The notes below the pieces were generated by a model. It saw nothing but the letters and a program-made list of their open reading frames with translations. It was not told the origin of the DNA and did no database searches. From positions 1,178,001 through 1,242,000 of the forward strand of contig NZ_JAPEOB010000002.1 of the NCBI RefSeq assembly GCF_026341775.1: a stretch of DNA of 64,000 nucleotides, in the 5' to 3' direction. The stretch is from Streptomyces sp. NBC_00654. Its GTDB lineage: Bacteria; Actinomycetota; Actinomycetes; Streptomycetales; Streptomycetaceae. This document shows, in pieces, positions 34,399-43,500 of the stretch (positions are counted from its first letter, which is position 1; every line of letters starts with the position of its first letter). The translations under genes were made by a program, and so were the position numbers.

Positions 34399-34421
34399 AC
34401 GCGGCCCCGGGAGGCGCGGGG

Positions 34422-34466
34422 GAACGGGCGACCGGGACCACCCCCGTGGGCTCCGGCCGCCCGTTC
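34422..34466 (+). terminator. Terminator after the dipeptidase gene
   Basis: GAACGGGCG (34422-34430) and CGCCCGTTC (34458-34466), a perfect 9-bp stem followed by TTCTTCTC, a pyrimidine-rich tail; 24 bases after the stop codon. Confidence 0.65.
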
Positions 34467-34525
34467 TTCTTCTCGGACGCGGAACAGCCGTATCCGGTTG
34501 CCGCGTCAGCCATTACGGTGCCCGT

Positions 34526-34873
34526 ATGTCACAGCAGACGTTCGATTCGTACGAGGAGTTCTGGCCCTACTACGTGGCGATGCACTCCCGCAGCGCGACC
34601 CGCTGGGTCCATCTGACCGGCACGCTGACCGGTCTCACGATCGCCGTCTACGGGCTGGCGCGTGGCCGGAAGCGCTACGCGGCGGCCCTGCCCCTGATCG
34701 GGTACGGAACCGCCTGGCCGGCGCATTTCTTCATCGAGAGGAACAACCCGGCCAGCTTCGGGCATCCCGCGTGGTCGCTGCGCGGCGATGTGCAGATGAT
34801 CCGCATGATGCTCGCGGGCCGGGACCGGGAGCTGGCGGAGACCGCGGAGAAGTGGCTCGCCGAGAACCGCTGA
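34526..34873 (+). CDS. DUF962 / Mpo1-like protein
   Basis: 115 residues from ATG 34526. The family pattern is clear: FWPYYVAMHSRSATRWVHLTG near the N-terminus with two histidines, then two hydrophobic stretches and WPAHFFIERNNPASFGHPAW with two more. In yeast Mpo1 these histidines bind iron for alpha-oxidation of 2-hydroxy fatty acids. A similar Fe(II) dioxygenase role in lipid turnover is inferred here. No clear ribosome-binding site. Its 3' end faces the conservon, with GC-rich repeats between. Confidence 0.85.
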   Translation: MSQQTFDSYEEFWPYYVAMHSRSATRWVHLTGTLTGLTIAVYGLARGRKRYAAALPLIGYGTAWPAHFFIERNNPASFGHPAWSLRGDVQMIRMMLAGRDRELAETAEKWLAENR

Positions 34874-34881
34874 GCGGCGAC

Positions 34882-34923
34882 CGGAGAGCAGCGGCGGGAG
34901 AGCGGCGGCGGGAGAGCGGCGGA
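34882..34923. repeat. Three copies of a 14-bp tandem repeat
   Basis: CGGAGAGCAGCGGC, GGGAGAGCGGCGGC, GGGAGAGCGGCGGA follow directly after the stop of the DUF962 gene, in a 169-base gap between convergent genes. The rest of the gap is GC-rich with inverted repeats of GTGCGGCCCGCAC type and may terminate transcription. Confidence 0.7.
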
Positions 34924-35042
34924 GACGGACGCACACGACGACGCGGCCTCCCGCCGTGCGGGCCGCGCGTCCTCCTGCCGGACGGCGTGCGGCCCGCACC
35001 CCCGCGCCGTCGTCGGGGGTACGGCCCGCACGCCCGCGGCTG

Positions 35043-35648
35043 TCAGGTGGTGACGGGCTCCTTGGGCCGGTCGGCACGGGCCAGCGCGTGCTCGACCACC
35101 CTGACCAGTACGTCACGCACGGAGGACCGCTCGCGTGCGTCGCACACGAGGACCGGCACCCCGGGATCGAGGTCGAGCGCGGCCTGCACCGTCTCCGCGG
35201 GGAAGCGGTCGGCGCCCTCGAAGCAGTTGACGGCCACGGTGAACGGGATCTTCCGGCGCTCGAAGTAGTCGACCGCCGCGAAGCAGTCCGCCAGCCTCCG
35301 GGTGTCCGCGAGGACGACCGCGCCCAGGGACCCTTGGGCCAGCTCGTCCCACAGGAACCAGAAGCGGTCCTGGCCCGGGGTACCGAACAGGTACAGCACC
35401 AGGTCCTCGCGGAGCGTGATGCGTCCGAAGTCCATGGCCACCGTGGTGGTGGTCTTGCCCTCGACACCCTCCAGGTCGTCCACCGGACGGCCCGCCTCGC
35501 TCAGCCTCTCCTCCGTACGCAGCGGCCTGATCTCGCTGACCGCGCCCACCAGGGTCGTCTTGCCCACACCGAATCCGCCCGCCACCAGGATTTTCAGGGT
35601 AACGGGCTCAACGGGCCGCCTCTTGCGGCTAGAGCGCCCGAAGGCCAT
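35043..35648 (-). CDS. cvnD: Conservon GTP-binding protein CvnD
   Basis: 201 residues; ATG 35648 inside the end of cvnC (20-base overlap) with GAGGTGATC upstream. Small Ras/Rab-like GTPase of the MglA type: P-loop LVAGGFGVGKTTLVGAV, switch region GKTTTTVAMDFGRI, LFGTPGQDRFWFLWDEL (G3) and VAVNCFEG in place of the usual NKxD. The GTPase is thought to be controlled by CvnA/CvnB at the membrane, like a G-protein system. Last gene of the operon. Confidence 0.95.
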   Translation of the reverse strand: MAFGRSSRKRRPVEPVTLKILVAGGFGVGKTTLVGAVSEIRPLRTEERLSEAGRPVDDLEGVEGKTTTTVAMDFGRITLREDLVLYLFGTPGQDRFWFLWDELAQGSLGAVVLADTRRLADCFAAVDYFERRKIPFTVAVNCFEGADRFPAETVQAALDLDPGVPVLVCDARERSSVRDVLVRVVEHALARADRPKEPVTT

Positions 35649-36066
35649 TGATCACCTCGCGAAGAATGTTCACGTCCGGCAGCTCGGCCGGCGGAACGGG
35701 ACGGGTTACGTGCACCAGCTCGTCCTCCACGAGATCGCCCACCAGCACCCGGACCACTCCCACGGGAAGGTCCAGGCCGGCGGAGAGCTCGGCGATCGAC
35801 TGGGGCATGTCGCTGCAGAGTTCGACGATCTCCACGTGTTCCGGGGAGAGCGTCTGGTCCCGGCCGGGGTCATCGGCCGCCGGTTCGGGGACGACGACCG
35901 CGATCAGGTCGAGCCGGTGGCGTGACGCGCTGCTGGTACGCCCCCGGGTCATCGCGTACGGACGGACCACCGGTCCGGCGTCCGCGTCGTACCAGCGTGA
36001 GGACGGGGGGCCACCGGGGGCATCAGAGGATCCGGGGGCGGTCTCCCCGGAGGAGTCGGCGCTCAT
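35629..36066 (-). CDS. cvnC: Conservon DUF742 protein CvnC
   Basis: 145 residues; ATG 36066 with GAGGGG upstream. Disordered N-terminal 35 residues, then VVRPYAMTRGRTSS, the conserved DUF742 opening, a winged-helix-like core (HVEIVELCSDMPQSIAELSAGLDLPVGVVRV in part) and a conserved tail DVNILREVINGLRAL. Partner of the CvnA-B-D complex, perhaps a linker or effector. Nine bases separate it from cvnB; it overlaps cvnD. Confidence 0.95.
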   Translation of the reverse strand: MSADSSGETAPGSSDAPGGPPSSRWYDADAGPVVRPYAMTRGRTSSASRHRLDLIAVVVPEPAADDPGRDQTLSPEHVEIVELCSDMPQSIAELSAGLDLPVGVVRVLVGDLVEDELVHVTRPVPPAELPDVNILREVINGLRAL

Positions 36067-36075
36067 GCCATCCCC

Positions 36076-36519
36076 TCACCCTCCGGCGGACAGACCGGTG
36101 GTCCGTGGGGCGTTGGCCAGATGGGCGCCCACACGCTTGACCATCAGCGTCATCTCGTACGCCACCTGACCCACGTCGGAGTCGGCGTCGGCCAGGACGG
36201 CGAGACAGCTGCCGTCGCCCGCGGCCGTGACGAAGAGGAACGCCTCGTCGAGCTCGACGACGGTCTGGCGCACCCGGCCCGCGTCGAAGTGCCGGCCCAC
36301 GCCCTTGGCCAGGCTGTGGAAGCCGGAGGCGACAGCGGCCAGATGCTCGCTGTCCTCCCTGGTCAGATCCTGCGAGGTACCGGTGGCCAGACCGTCGCTG
36401 GAGAGCACCAGCGCCTTACGGATACTGGCGACGCGCTGCACGAGTTCGTCGAGCAGCCAGTTGAGTTCGCCGGACCCCTGACGTACGGAGTCCTGTGCTG
36501 CGGCGTTCGGTGCGGTCAT
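36076..36519 (-). CDS. cvnB: Conservon roadblock/LC7 protein CvnB
   Basis: 147 residues; ATG 36519 overlaps the cvnA stop as ATGA, so translation is coupled. Typical roadblock/LC7 fold: ELNWLLDELVQRVASIRKAL, VLSSDGLATGTSQDL, then FLFVTAAGDGSCLAVLA and MTLMVKRVGAHL. Such proteins act as GTPase partners (activating proteins or scaffolds), here for CvnD. Confidence 0.95.
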   Translation of the reverse strand: MTAPNAAAQDSVRQGSGELNWLLDELVQRVASIRKALVLSSDGLATGTSQDLTREDSEHLAAVASGFHSLAKGVGRHFDAGRVRQTVVELDEAFLFVTAAGDGSCLAVLADADSDVGQVAYEMTLMVKRVGAHLANAPRTTGLSAGG

Positions 36520-39386
36520 CGACCGTCCCCTCCCGGAGTGGTTCCTGGTGCTGTATCGCCGGGGCCGGACGCGTCCTCGGCGTTCTGCCGGCGGCCGCGC
36601 TGCCAGCCCCGTTGGAGCGAGGCCATGCGATCGCGTACTTCGTCCGCGTCGCGCTCGACGTCGTCGGCGCCGTCCACGGGGTCGTGGTGCGGCGGCCCTC
36701 CCGCGGATTCCCCGCGGAGCTGGGGGGCGAGGCTCGCCTGCCGGACCCGTCGGGGCAGTCCGCCCACGGTTCCCGGTTCCGCCGGTTCGCCGGGGAACCG
36801 CGAGGCGTACGAGGACTCGGGGGACGCCGCGGCCCGGGGGGTCTTGGGGGTACGTGGTGTGCCGGTGTGCGCGACCGGGCCGGTCGTGGTGCGGGTCGGA
36901 CCGGTGGAACCGGAACCCGTCCCGGGCGATGCCGGGGCGTCCTCGTCGGTGGGGTGGGCGGCACGGCCGGAGTCGTCCACCCGGCGCCCCCGGTCGGCGA
37001 CGAGTGTCGGAGGCTTGCGGCGGGGCAGCGGCACCGGACCGGCCGGCCGCATCGGACGGACGTCCGCCGACGGTTCACCGCCGTGGTCGCGGGCCTGCTG
37101 GTGCTGGTCACGGTCGCCGGCGCGGTGCAGGTCCCGGGAGCGGAAGATGCCGCCGCGTTCGCTCTCGGTGTCCTCCAGATCGCGGACGCCGTCGAGCACG
37201 GGGCCGAGCGCCGGGTCGAGGGGCCGGTCGAGCGCGCCGTTCACGAAGTCCAGCGGTCCGACGGGGCCTTCGAGTTCGACGGGTCCGTCGAGCACGGCCG
37301 GGTCGGTGAGACCGGTGGGTACCGGGGAGAGCGCCGAGGACCTGCCGGTGCCGCCCGCCCTGCGGTCCTCGCTCTCCCGTGCACCGTCCTTCCCGGACCG
37401 GTCGCCGCCCCGGGCGTCGTCCGCCGGGCGGCCGCCGATGATCGCCCGCTCGGCCCGGCGGTCCAGGCGGAATCCGGTGCCGTGTGTGTCGGGGGCGTCG
37501 GTCAGCAGCGCCGCCGGGATGAACACGACGGCGGTCGTCCCTCCGTACGGGGACTTCTGGAGCGAGACCCGTACGTTCTGCCGCTGGGCGAGGCGGCTGA
37601 CCACGAAGAGGCCGAGCCGGTCGGTGTCGGAGAGTTCGAAGTCGGGGGTCTCGGCGAGCCGCAGGTTGGCGTCCAGCAGGATGTCCGGGGCCATGCCGAG
37701 CCCCCGGTCGTGGATCTCCAGCGTGAAGCCGTTGGAGACGCGTTCCCCGTGGACCTGGACGGCGGTGTGGGGCGGGGAGAACACGGTGGCGTTCTCCAGG
37801 AGTTCGGCGATCAGGTGGGTGAGGTCGGCGACGGCGGGACCGCCGACCCCGATCCGCGGCAGCCGCCGGACCTCGATGCGCTCGTAGTCCTCCACCTCGG
37901 CGACCGCGGCCCGGACCACGTCCATCAGCTGGATCGGCTTGCGCCACTGCCGGGACGGGGCGGCCCCGGAAAGGATCACGAGGCCCTCGGCGTGGCGCCG
38001 CATGCGGGTGGTCAGGTGGTCGAGGCGGAACAGGTCGGCGAGTTCGTCGCTGTTCTCCGTACGGCGCTCCATGGTGTCCAGCAGCGTCAGCTGGCGGTGC
38101 AGGAGCACCTGGTTGCGGCGGGCGAGGTTGACGAACACCTCGGAGACACCGCGGCGCATGTCCGCCTGTTTGACGGCGGCCTCGACGGCGGCCCGCTGAA
38201 GGGTGTTGAGGGCCTGGCCGACCTGGCCGATCTCATCCCGTTCGTACTGGAGTCGAGGGGCCTCGGTCTCGACGTCGACCTGTTCCCCGGCGGCGAGCCG
38301 GCGCATCACGCTGGGCAGCCGGACGCCGGACACCTCGTGGGCGTCCTTGCGGAGCCGGGAGAGGTCGCGGATCAGCTCACGGCCGATGCGCACGGAGACG
38401 AAGACCGAGATGAGGAGGGCGAGGAAGCCGAGGACGCCCGCGATGCCGGCCTGGACGAGAACGCGGTAGGCGGCCGGTTCGGCGCGGCCCTGGAAGCGGT
38501 TGCTCATCTCGGTGGAGTCGTTGGCCAGCCGGTCCAGTACGGGCGGGGCCACCTGCTGCCACCGTTCGGCGTCGACCGTGCCCGGCTCCTTCGCCGGTCC
38601 GGCGTCGATCAGCCGGCTCTCCGCCGTGCGCAGCGGTTCGGTGTCGGGGCTGCCCCAGTACTGCTCGACGCGTCGTCGCTCCGATGAGGGGAGGAGTTCG
38701 AGGTTGATCTCGTAGAGGAGCTTCCGGTTGGCGACGAGGTCGGATATCGCGCGCAGTTCGGGAGCGGTGAGACGGCCCGCGCTGAGTCCGGAGCTGATCA
38801 GCGCGTCCTCGCGGGAGAGCATTTCCCGTGCCCGCGATATGCCGACCAGGGCGCGGACCTGCTTGTCCATCGACACGTTCTCCATCCGGTGGAGACCGTT
38901 CAGGAAGCGGTAGCAGGGGTCCACGAGGCCGTTGTAGAAGTCCAGGGCCTGGTTGCGGCTGATGGTGCGGTTCTCGACCGAGTCGCGCAGGGCGTCGAGT
39001 CCGTCGACGGCGCTGAGGATCGAGTCGAGTTCGGTCTCGGCGGCGGGGCGCAGCGCGTCGCGGATGTCCTGCCGCTGTGCGCCGACCCGGACCTCCGCCA
39101 CGATCCGGTCGGTGGCGGCACGCTGACGGCGCAGCAGGGGCAGGGCGTCGGAGGCCCTGGGGTCGGCGAGGAAGGCGAGGGTCTGTCTGCGTTCGCCCTG
39201 GACGGCCCGGACGGTCTCCTCCAGGGGGTGGCTGACCTTCTCCACGATGGCGCTCGCGCTCATCAGCTGGTTGGCCTCGCGGCCGGTGAGGAAGGTGGCG
39301 AAGACCCAGAGGCCCGTGAGGGATACGAGCGGCACCAGGAGCAACGCCACGATCTTCCTGCGGATGGACTTCCCGCGAAAGCGCAT
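36516..39386 (-). CDS. cvnA: Conservon sensor histidine kinase-like protein CvnA
   Basis: 956 residues from ATG 39386 (MRFRGKSIRRKIVALLL), with GGGGGAGG close upstream. One membrane segment at the N-terminus, an extracellular nitrate-sensor-like helical domain to about 305, a second membrane segment (AGIAGVLGFLALLISVFVSV), a HAMP linker (about 330-400), then an ATPase domain with ELLENATVFSPPHTAV (N box) and HDRGLGMAPDIL (G1 box). The last 300 residues are disordered, Pro/Arg/Glu-rich. No standard phosphoacceptor H-box context is obvious. It senses an external signal and works through CvnB-CvnD. Confidence 0.94.
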   Translation of the reverse strand: MRFRGKSIRRKIVALLLVPLVSLTGLWVFATFLTGREANQLMSASAIVEKVSHPLEETVRAVQGERRQTLAFLADPRASDALPLLRRQRAATDRIVAEVRVGAQRQDIRDALRPAAETELDSILSAVDGLDALRDSVENRTISRNQALDFYNGLVDPCYRFLNGLHRMENVSMDKQVRALVGISRAREMLSREDALISSGLSAGRLTAPELRAISDLVANRKLLYEINLELLPSSERRRVEQYWGSPDTEPLRTAESRLIDAGPAKEPGTVDAERWQQVAPPVLDRLANDSTEMSNRFQGRAEPAAYRVLVQAGIAGVLGFLALLISVFVSVRIGRELIRDLSRLRKDAHEVSGVRLPSVMRRLAAGEQVDVETEAPRLQYERDEIGQVGQALNTLQRAAVEAAVKQADMRRGVSEVFVNLARRNQVLLHRQLTLLDTMERRTENSDELADLFRLDHLTTRMRRHAEGLVILSGAAPSRQWRKPIQLMDVVRAAVAEVEDYERIEVRRLPRIGVGGPAVADLTHLIAELLENATVFSPPHTAVQVHGERVSNGFTLEIHDRGLGMAPDILLDANLRLAETPDFELSDTDRLGLFVVSRLAQRQNVRVSLQKSPYGGTTAVVFIPAALLTDAPDTHGTGFRLDRRAERAIIGGRPADDARGGDRSGKDGARESEDRRAGGTGRSSALSPVPTGLTDPAVLDGPVELEGPVGPLDFVNGALDRPLDPALGPVLDGVRDLEDTESERGGIFRSRDLHRAGDRDQHQQARDHGGEPSADVRPMRPAGPVPLPRRKPPTLVADRGRRVDDSGRAAHPTDEDAPASPGTGSGSTGPTRTTTGPVAHTGTPRTPKTPRAAASPESSYASRFPGEPAEPGTVGGLPRRVRQASLAPQLRGESAGGPPHHDPVDGADDVERDADEVRDRMASLQRGWQRGRRQNAEDASGPGDTAPGTTPGGDGR

Positions 39387-39885
39387 GGCCTCCCCCAGAT
39401 CGCCCCCGCACGCGGGGGTGTGTTCCGTCGGTCCTGCTCGACGTCCGTCGCCCGTGCCCCGACGGTCCGTCGGTCGTTTCTGCGTCGACGACCGTCGGTC
39501 CTGCGTCAATAAACGGCGCGAGCCTACTACTGACACACAGGCAACTCGAAGACACCTCCGGAAGATTTTCGGCCGCCCGCCTGCGAGTTGATCGTGAGTT
39601 GTCCTGGTATTCCCTGAGATGAATTTCGCGAAAGCGACAGCGGTTGTGTGACAGAGCGCCGTATACCCGGGCGTGGCACTTGGCTGGAATTCTTCGTTCC
39701 GTGACCGTCCGGGCTCCCTGGGGCCTTTCTGCGGGAATCTTCACGAGTGTTCATACGTCCCTCTGTATGGGGGAAGATGGCACTGCGGGGCCTGCGCGGC
39801 ACGATGGACCCGGTCCGCCCGCGTGGAGCGGGCACAAGCCGGGCAGCCACCCTGAAGTCGGACAGTGGTGGGGAGTTGAAGGTCC
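39387..39885. promoter_or_regulatory. Divergent regulatory region upstream of the conservon (499 bases)
   Basis: Carries the promoters of cvnA-D (leftward) and of a small membrane protein (rightward). The first 130 bases next to cvnA contain repeated GTCCGTCG/GACGG words. From 39540 to 39760 the DNA is noticeably richer in A and T, with GGAA-N7-TTCC near 39690 and CATAC-N8-GTATG near 39752. No known operator consensus is recognised, and no gene is supported. Confidence 0.45.
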
Positions 39886-40356
39886 TTGAATACGGACGAG
39901 CGCCGGAGAACCGGAAGGCCGGACGGCACCGCGGCGGCCGGGGCCACGGGAGGGGCGCGGATTCCGCGGCAGCTGTGGGTGGAGGAACCGGCGTCGAAGC
40001 GGCGGATGCCTGATGCGGTGCGGACGGCCGCGGTGCGTGCCGTGCTGATCATGTCGCTGACGCTCATCCAGGCCATGGTGGCCTTTCTGTGCACGCTGAC
40101 GGGTTCCTGGCTCGCCTTCCCGATGGTGCTCAGCTCGGTCGCCAGCACGGTGGTCGCGACCTGGTCGGTGCTGGATGTGTGGGTGACCCGTCAGGTGTGG
40201 CATCAGCGCAACGGTGTGGTGTCCGTGCCCAGCAGCACGGCGCGGCGGATGCGCCGCGAGCGCCGCCGGGCACGGCGCGCGGCCCGGACGGCGGACCTGG
40301 ACGGTACCGGGATACGACGGGACCACCGGGGCGCGAGCGACCTGTCCCAGGCCTGA
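39886..40356 (+). CDS. Small membrane protein of unknown function
   Basis: 156 residues from TTG 39886, with GAAGG 2-3 bases upstream and GGGGAG further away; the start is uncertain, and an in-frame ATG at 40009 would remove the disordered head. Residues about 50-70 (AAVRAVLIMSLTLIQAMVAFL) and 73-96 (GSWLAFPMVLSSVASTVVATW) are two membrane segments. The C-terminus is strongly basic (RRMRRERRRARRAAR). Such a two-pass protein with a basic tail might bind nucleic acid or lipid head groups. Not recognised. Confidence 0.6.
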   Translation: MNTDERRRTGRPDGTAAAGATGGARIPRQLWVEEPASKRRMPDAVRTAAVRAVLIMSLTLIQAMVAFLCTLTGSWLAFPMVLSSVASTVVATWSVLDVWVTRQVWHQRNGVVSVPSSTARRMRRERRRARRAARTADLDGTGIRRDHRGASDLSQA

Positions 40357-40362
40357 GGTGCT

Positions 40363-40391
40363 GGGCCGGTCCTGATCCGGAGGACCGGCCC
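40363..40391. terminator. Terminator between convergent genes
   Basis: GGGCCGGTCC (40363-40372) and GGACCGGCCC (40382-40391), perfect 10-bp stem with a 9-base loop, 7 bases after the membrane-protein gene. It is followed by repeats of GGGTACGGGCGCACGC up to the stop of the SMC-like gene. Confidence 0.75.
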
Positions 40392-40520
40392 CATGCTCGT
40401 AGCCGTGCACGCGTGGGTACGGGCGCACGCGGGTACGGGCGCACGCGGCTCCGCACAGCGGGAGATCGCCCGCTCGCGTCCGTGCGCGCGTGGGTACGGC
40501 CCGTGCGCCCGTCCGGGACG

Positions 40521-43500
40521 TCAGCCCGCGGCCGGCTCCGGGGAAGGTGTGCCTGCCCCCTCCGGGGCCGCGTTCCGCTTGAACATCCGGGTCGCCGTGA
40601 TCTCGCCGTGCACCACCTCGCCGTCCGGGTGCTGCTGGGGCAGCCCGGGACGCAGGTGCTCCTCGACGCTGATGTACTTCAGGCCCGCCCTGAGGTCCGC
40701 GTCATTGCGCAAGCGGATGACCAGGGGGAATTCGGCGAGCGCCGTCGTGTCGAACAGGCCGGTCGTGTAGAGCAGCTGAACACCCAGCGCGTCCGACACC
40801 GCGCGCTGGAGCTCCAGCAGATATGTGGCGTTGGCGCGGCCGATGGGGTTGTCGAGGAAGAGCGTCCCCGCGTGCCGGTGCTGGTGGCGGTCGCGTCCGC
40901 GGTCGTTGCTGCGCAGCGCCGCCATGGTGCAGTACAGGGCGATCGCGGCGGTGAGCAGCTGGCCGCCGGAGAACACGTCGCCCATCTGTCCCACCGGGAC
41001 CCGCTCGGCACGGAGCACGGCGTCCGGCTTGAGGATCTCCACGGCGATGCCCTTGGGCCGCAGAGCCGCCTCGACTCCGCGCAGCAGCAGGGACATTCCG
41101 TCGCGCCGCAGGTCGGAGTTCTTCTTGAGTGCGGCGTGCGTGGCCTCGTCGATGACCCCGCCGAGGCGTTCGGTGAGTGTGGCCTGGTCGGGTTCCTCGA
41201 AGCGGATGCGGAGGAATTCCTGCCCCGACCACTCCCCCAGTCCCTCGGGCAGCTGGGAGAGCCGCTGGGCGGAGCGGAGGGTGGTGAGGGCGGATTCCAC
41301 CAGCCCGCGGAGCCGGTCGACGATGGAGTCGCGGTTGCGCTCCAGCTGCACCAGCTCGTCGGTGAGGACGCGCAGCCGGGGGGCGAAGGCGGCGGCCCAC
41401 TTCTCGGCGTGTTCCGGCAGCGCCGCTGCGGGAAGCTCCCGGATCTGCTGGCGGGCGGGGGTGCGCACCTGCTCGTAGCGGGTGGAGTTGGCGTGCCGTA
41501 CCAGGATGTCGCTCGCCTCCCGTACGGCGCTCTCGGCCGCCGAGAGGTCGGTGGCGCAGCCGCGCAGGGAGCGGCGGGCCTCGGCGGCGGACTGCCGGGC
41601 CTCGTCGAGGCTGCCGGGGTAGGTGTCGGGGGTTTCGGCGGTGTCGTCCGCGCCGTTGTCCCGGAGCAGGTCGCGCAGGAGGGCGGCGGTCTCGTCGAAG
41701 CCGCCCGCGGAGTCCTCGGCGGTGCGGTGGGCGTGGAGCAGTTCGGCGTGGGCGGCGCGGGCGGTGTCCAGGGCTCCGTCGGCGGCGGCCCGTTCGGACG
41801 TGGCCGTGCGCAGGAGGCCCTGGGCCTGTTCGGCGTCCGCCGGGGACAGCTCGTCGGACAGCTCGGTGTGGTGCGGCTCGTCGTCCTGCGGTGCGAGCCG
41901 TTCCGCCTCGCCGCGCAGCCGGCCGAGCTGCTCGCTGGCGGTGGAGGCGCGGGTCTCCAGGAGCTGGACCAGCGATTCGGCCCGTGCCGCCGCCGCCTGA
42001 CGGGAGGGGCCGTCCGCGCCGTCGGTCCCTTCGAGGAGCTGGGCCGCGCGGGTGCGGACCTTGTTGGTGAGGCGGTCGAGCTCGGCGAGCGCGGCGCTCT
42101 CGTCGCTCTCGGCACGGGCCTGTTCGGCGCGCAGGTCGGCGCCGACGCCCACCTTCTCGTACAGCTGGGACGCGGCGCGGTAGGCCTCGCGCAGGGTGGG
42201 CAGGGCGGTGCGGACCGTGTCCGGTCCGGGCTCCGGGAGCACTTCCGGGGCGCCGGCGATCTCGGCCCGCTCGGCGCGCAGGGCCCGTGCGGTGCGGCGG
42301 GCGTCGTCCCCGGCGCGCTGGGCGGCCCTGCGGTCCTCGTCGGCGGCGCGGGCCCGGTCCAGATACACGGTGGCGCGGGCTTCGGATTCGGCGGCCTCGT
42401 CGACCAGTTCACGCAGACGCAGCTGCCACCCGGCGCGCTCACGGAGGCGGAAGGCGAGCCCGGCGAGGGCGTCGGCGGCACGGCGGGCGCGCTGTGCGGT
42501 CTCCTGGCGCTCGTCGCGGACGCGGGCGGTGTCGGCGGCGGCCTCGTCGGCCTCGGCGCGGACCGAGCGGGCCTCCGCGAGAGCCACTCGGGCCGTTTCG
42601 GCGGCGGTACGGGCGGCGGCGGCAGCGGCCGCGAGCTCGGCGAGCATCCCTGGCGGGCAGTCGGCGCGCCAGGAGCCGATCCGGGCGGCGAGCGAGCGGT
42701 CGCCGGTGAGCCGGGCGGCGAGGGTCCTGATGTCCTCGTCACGGGCGGTGGCCCTGCTCCGGAGCGCCTGCCGCTCCTCGTCCGCGGCGTGCTCGTCGTG
42801 CATGGCCGGGTTCGGCGGGACGAGGAAGACGCCGTCCGTGTGCCCGTCCGTGCCGGGGGCGGGGACGGGTGCGAGGAGCGCGGCGGCGGTGCCGACGGCG
42901 ACGGCGGACCGGGGCAGGAGGGCCGCGGCCCCCAGGACCTCACGGGCGCGGGCGTGCGAGTCGGGGTCGGTGATGACGACGCCGTCGACCAGCTCGGGAC
43001 GGGCGGCGAGCACCGAGGCGTGGTCGGCCGGGTCGACGGCCTGCGCGAGGTAGCGCCAGCCGGGCAGGGCGGGAATGCCGTGCTCGCCGAGGTATTCGAC
43101 GGTGGCGAGGACGTCGGGGCCCGGCGGGAGCAGGCCGCCGTCGCCGAGCGCGCCGAGGATCCGCGCGTCGTCGGCCGCGGCGGTGCGCAGGTCGAAGAGC
43201 CTGCGTTCGGCCGCGGCGATGCCCTGGTCGAGGAGGTCGCGGAGCTCGTCGGCGCTCCGGTCGAACTCCTCGGCGGTCAGGGGCCGCGGTGCGCCGTCGG
43301 TGTCCTCGGCGACAGCCGTCGTGGTGCCGGCCCGGCGGCCGGCGACGGGCGCGGTGGGCCGGCCGTCGTCCTCGGGGGCGCCGGTGGTGTCCCGGTGCGC
43401 GGTGGCGTACGGCTCGCCCGGCTCCGTGCCGGTGCCCGTCCCCGTGCCGGGGGTGCGGGCGCCTCGGCGGGGGTGCGGTACCCCGGTGGCCGACGGCAGG

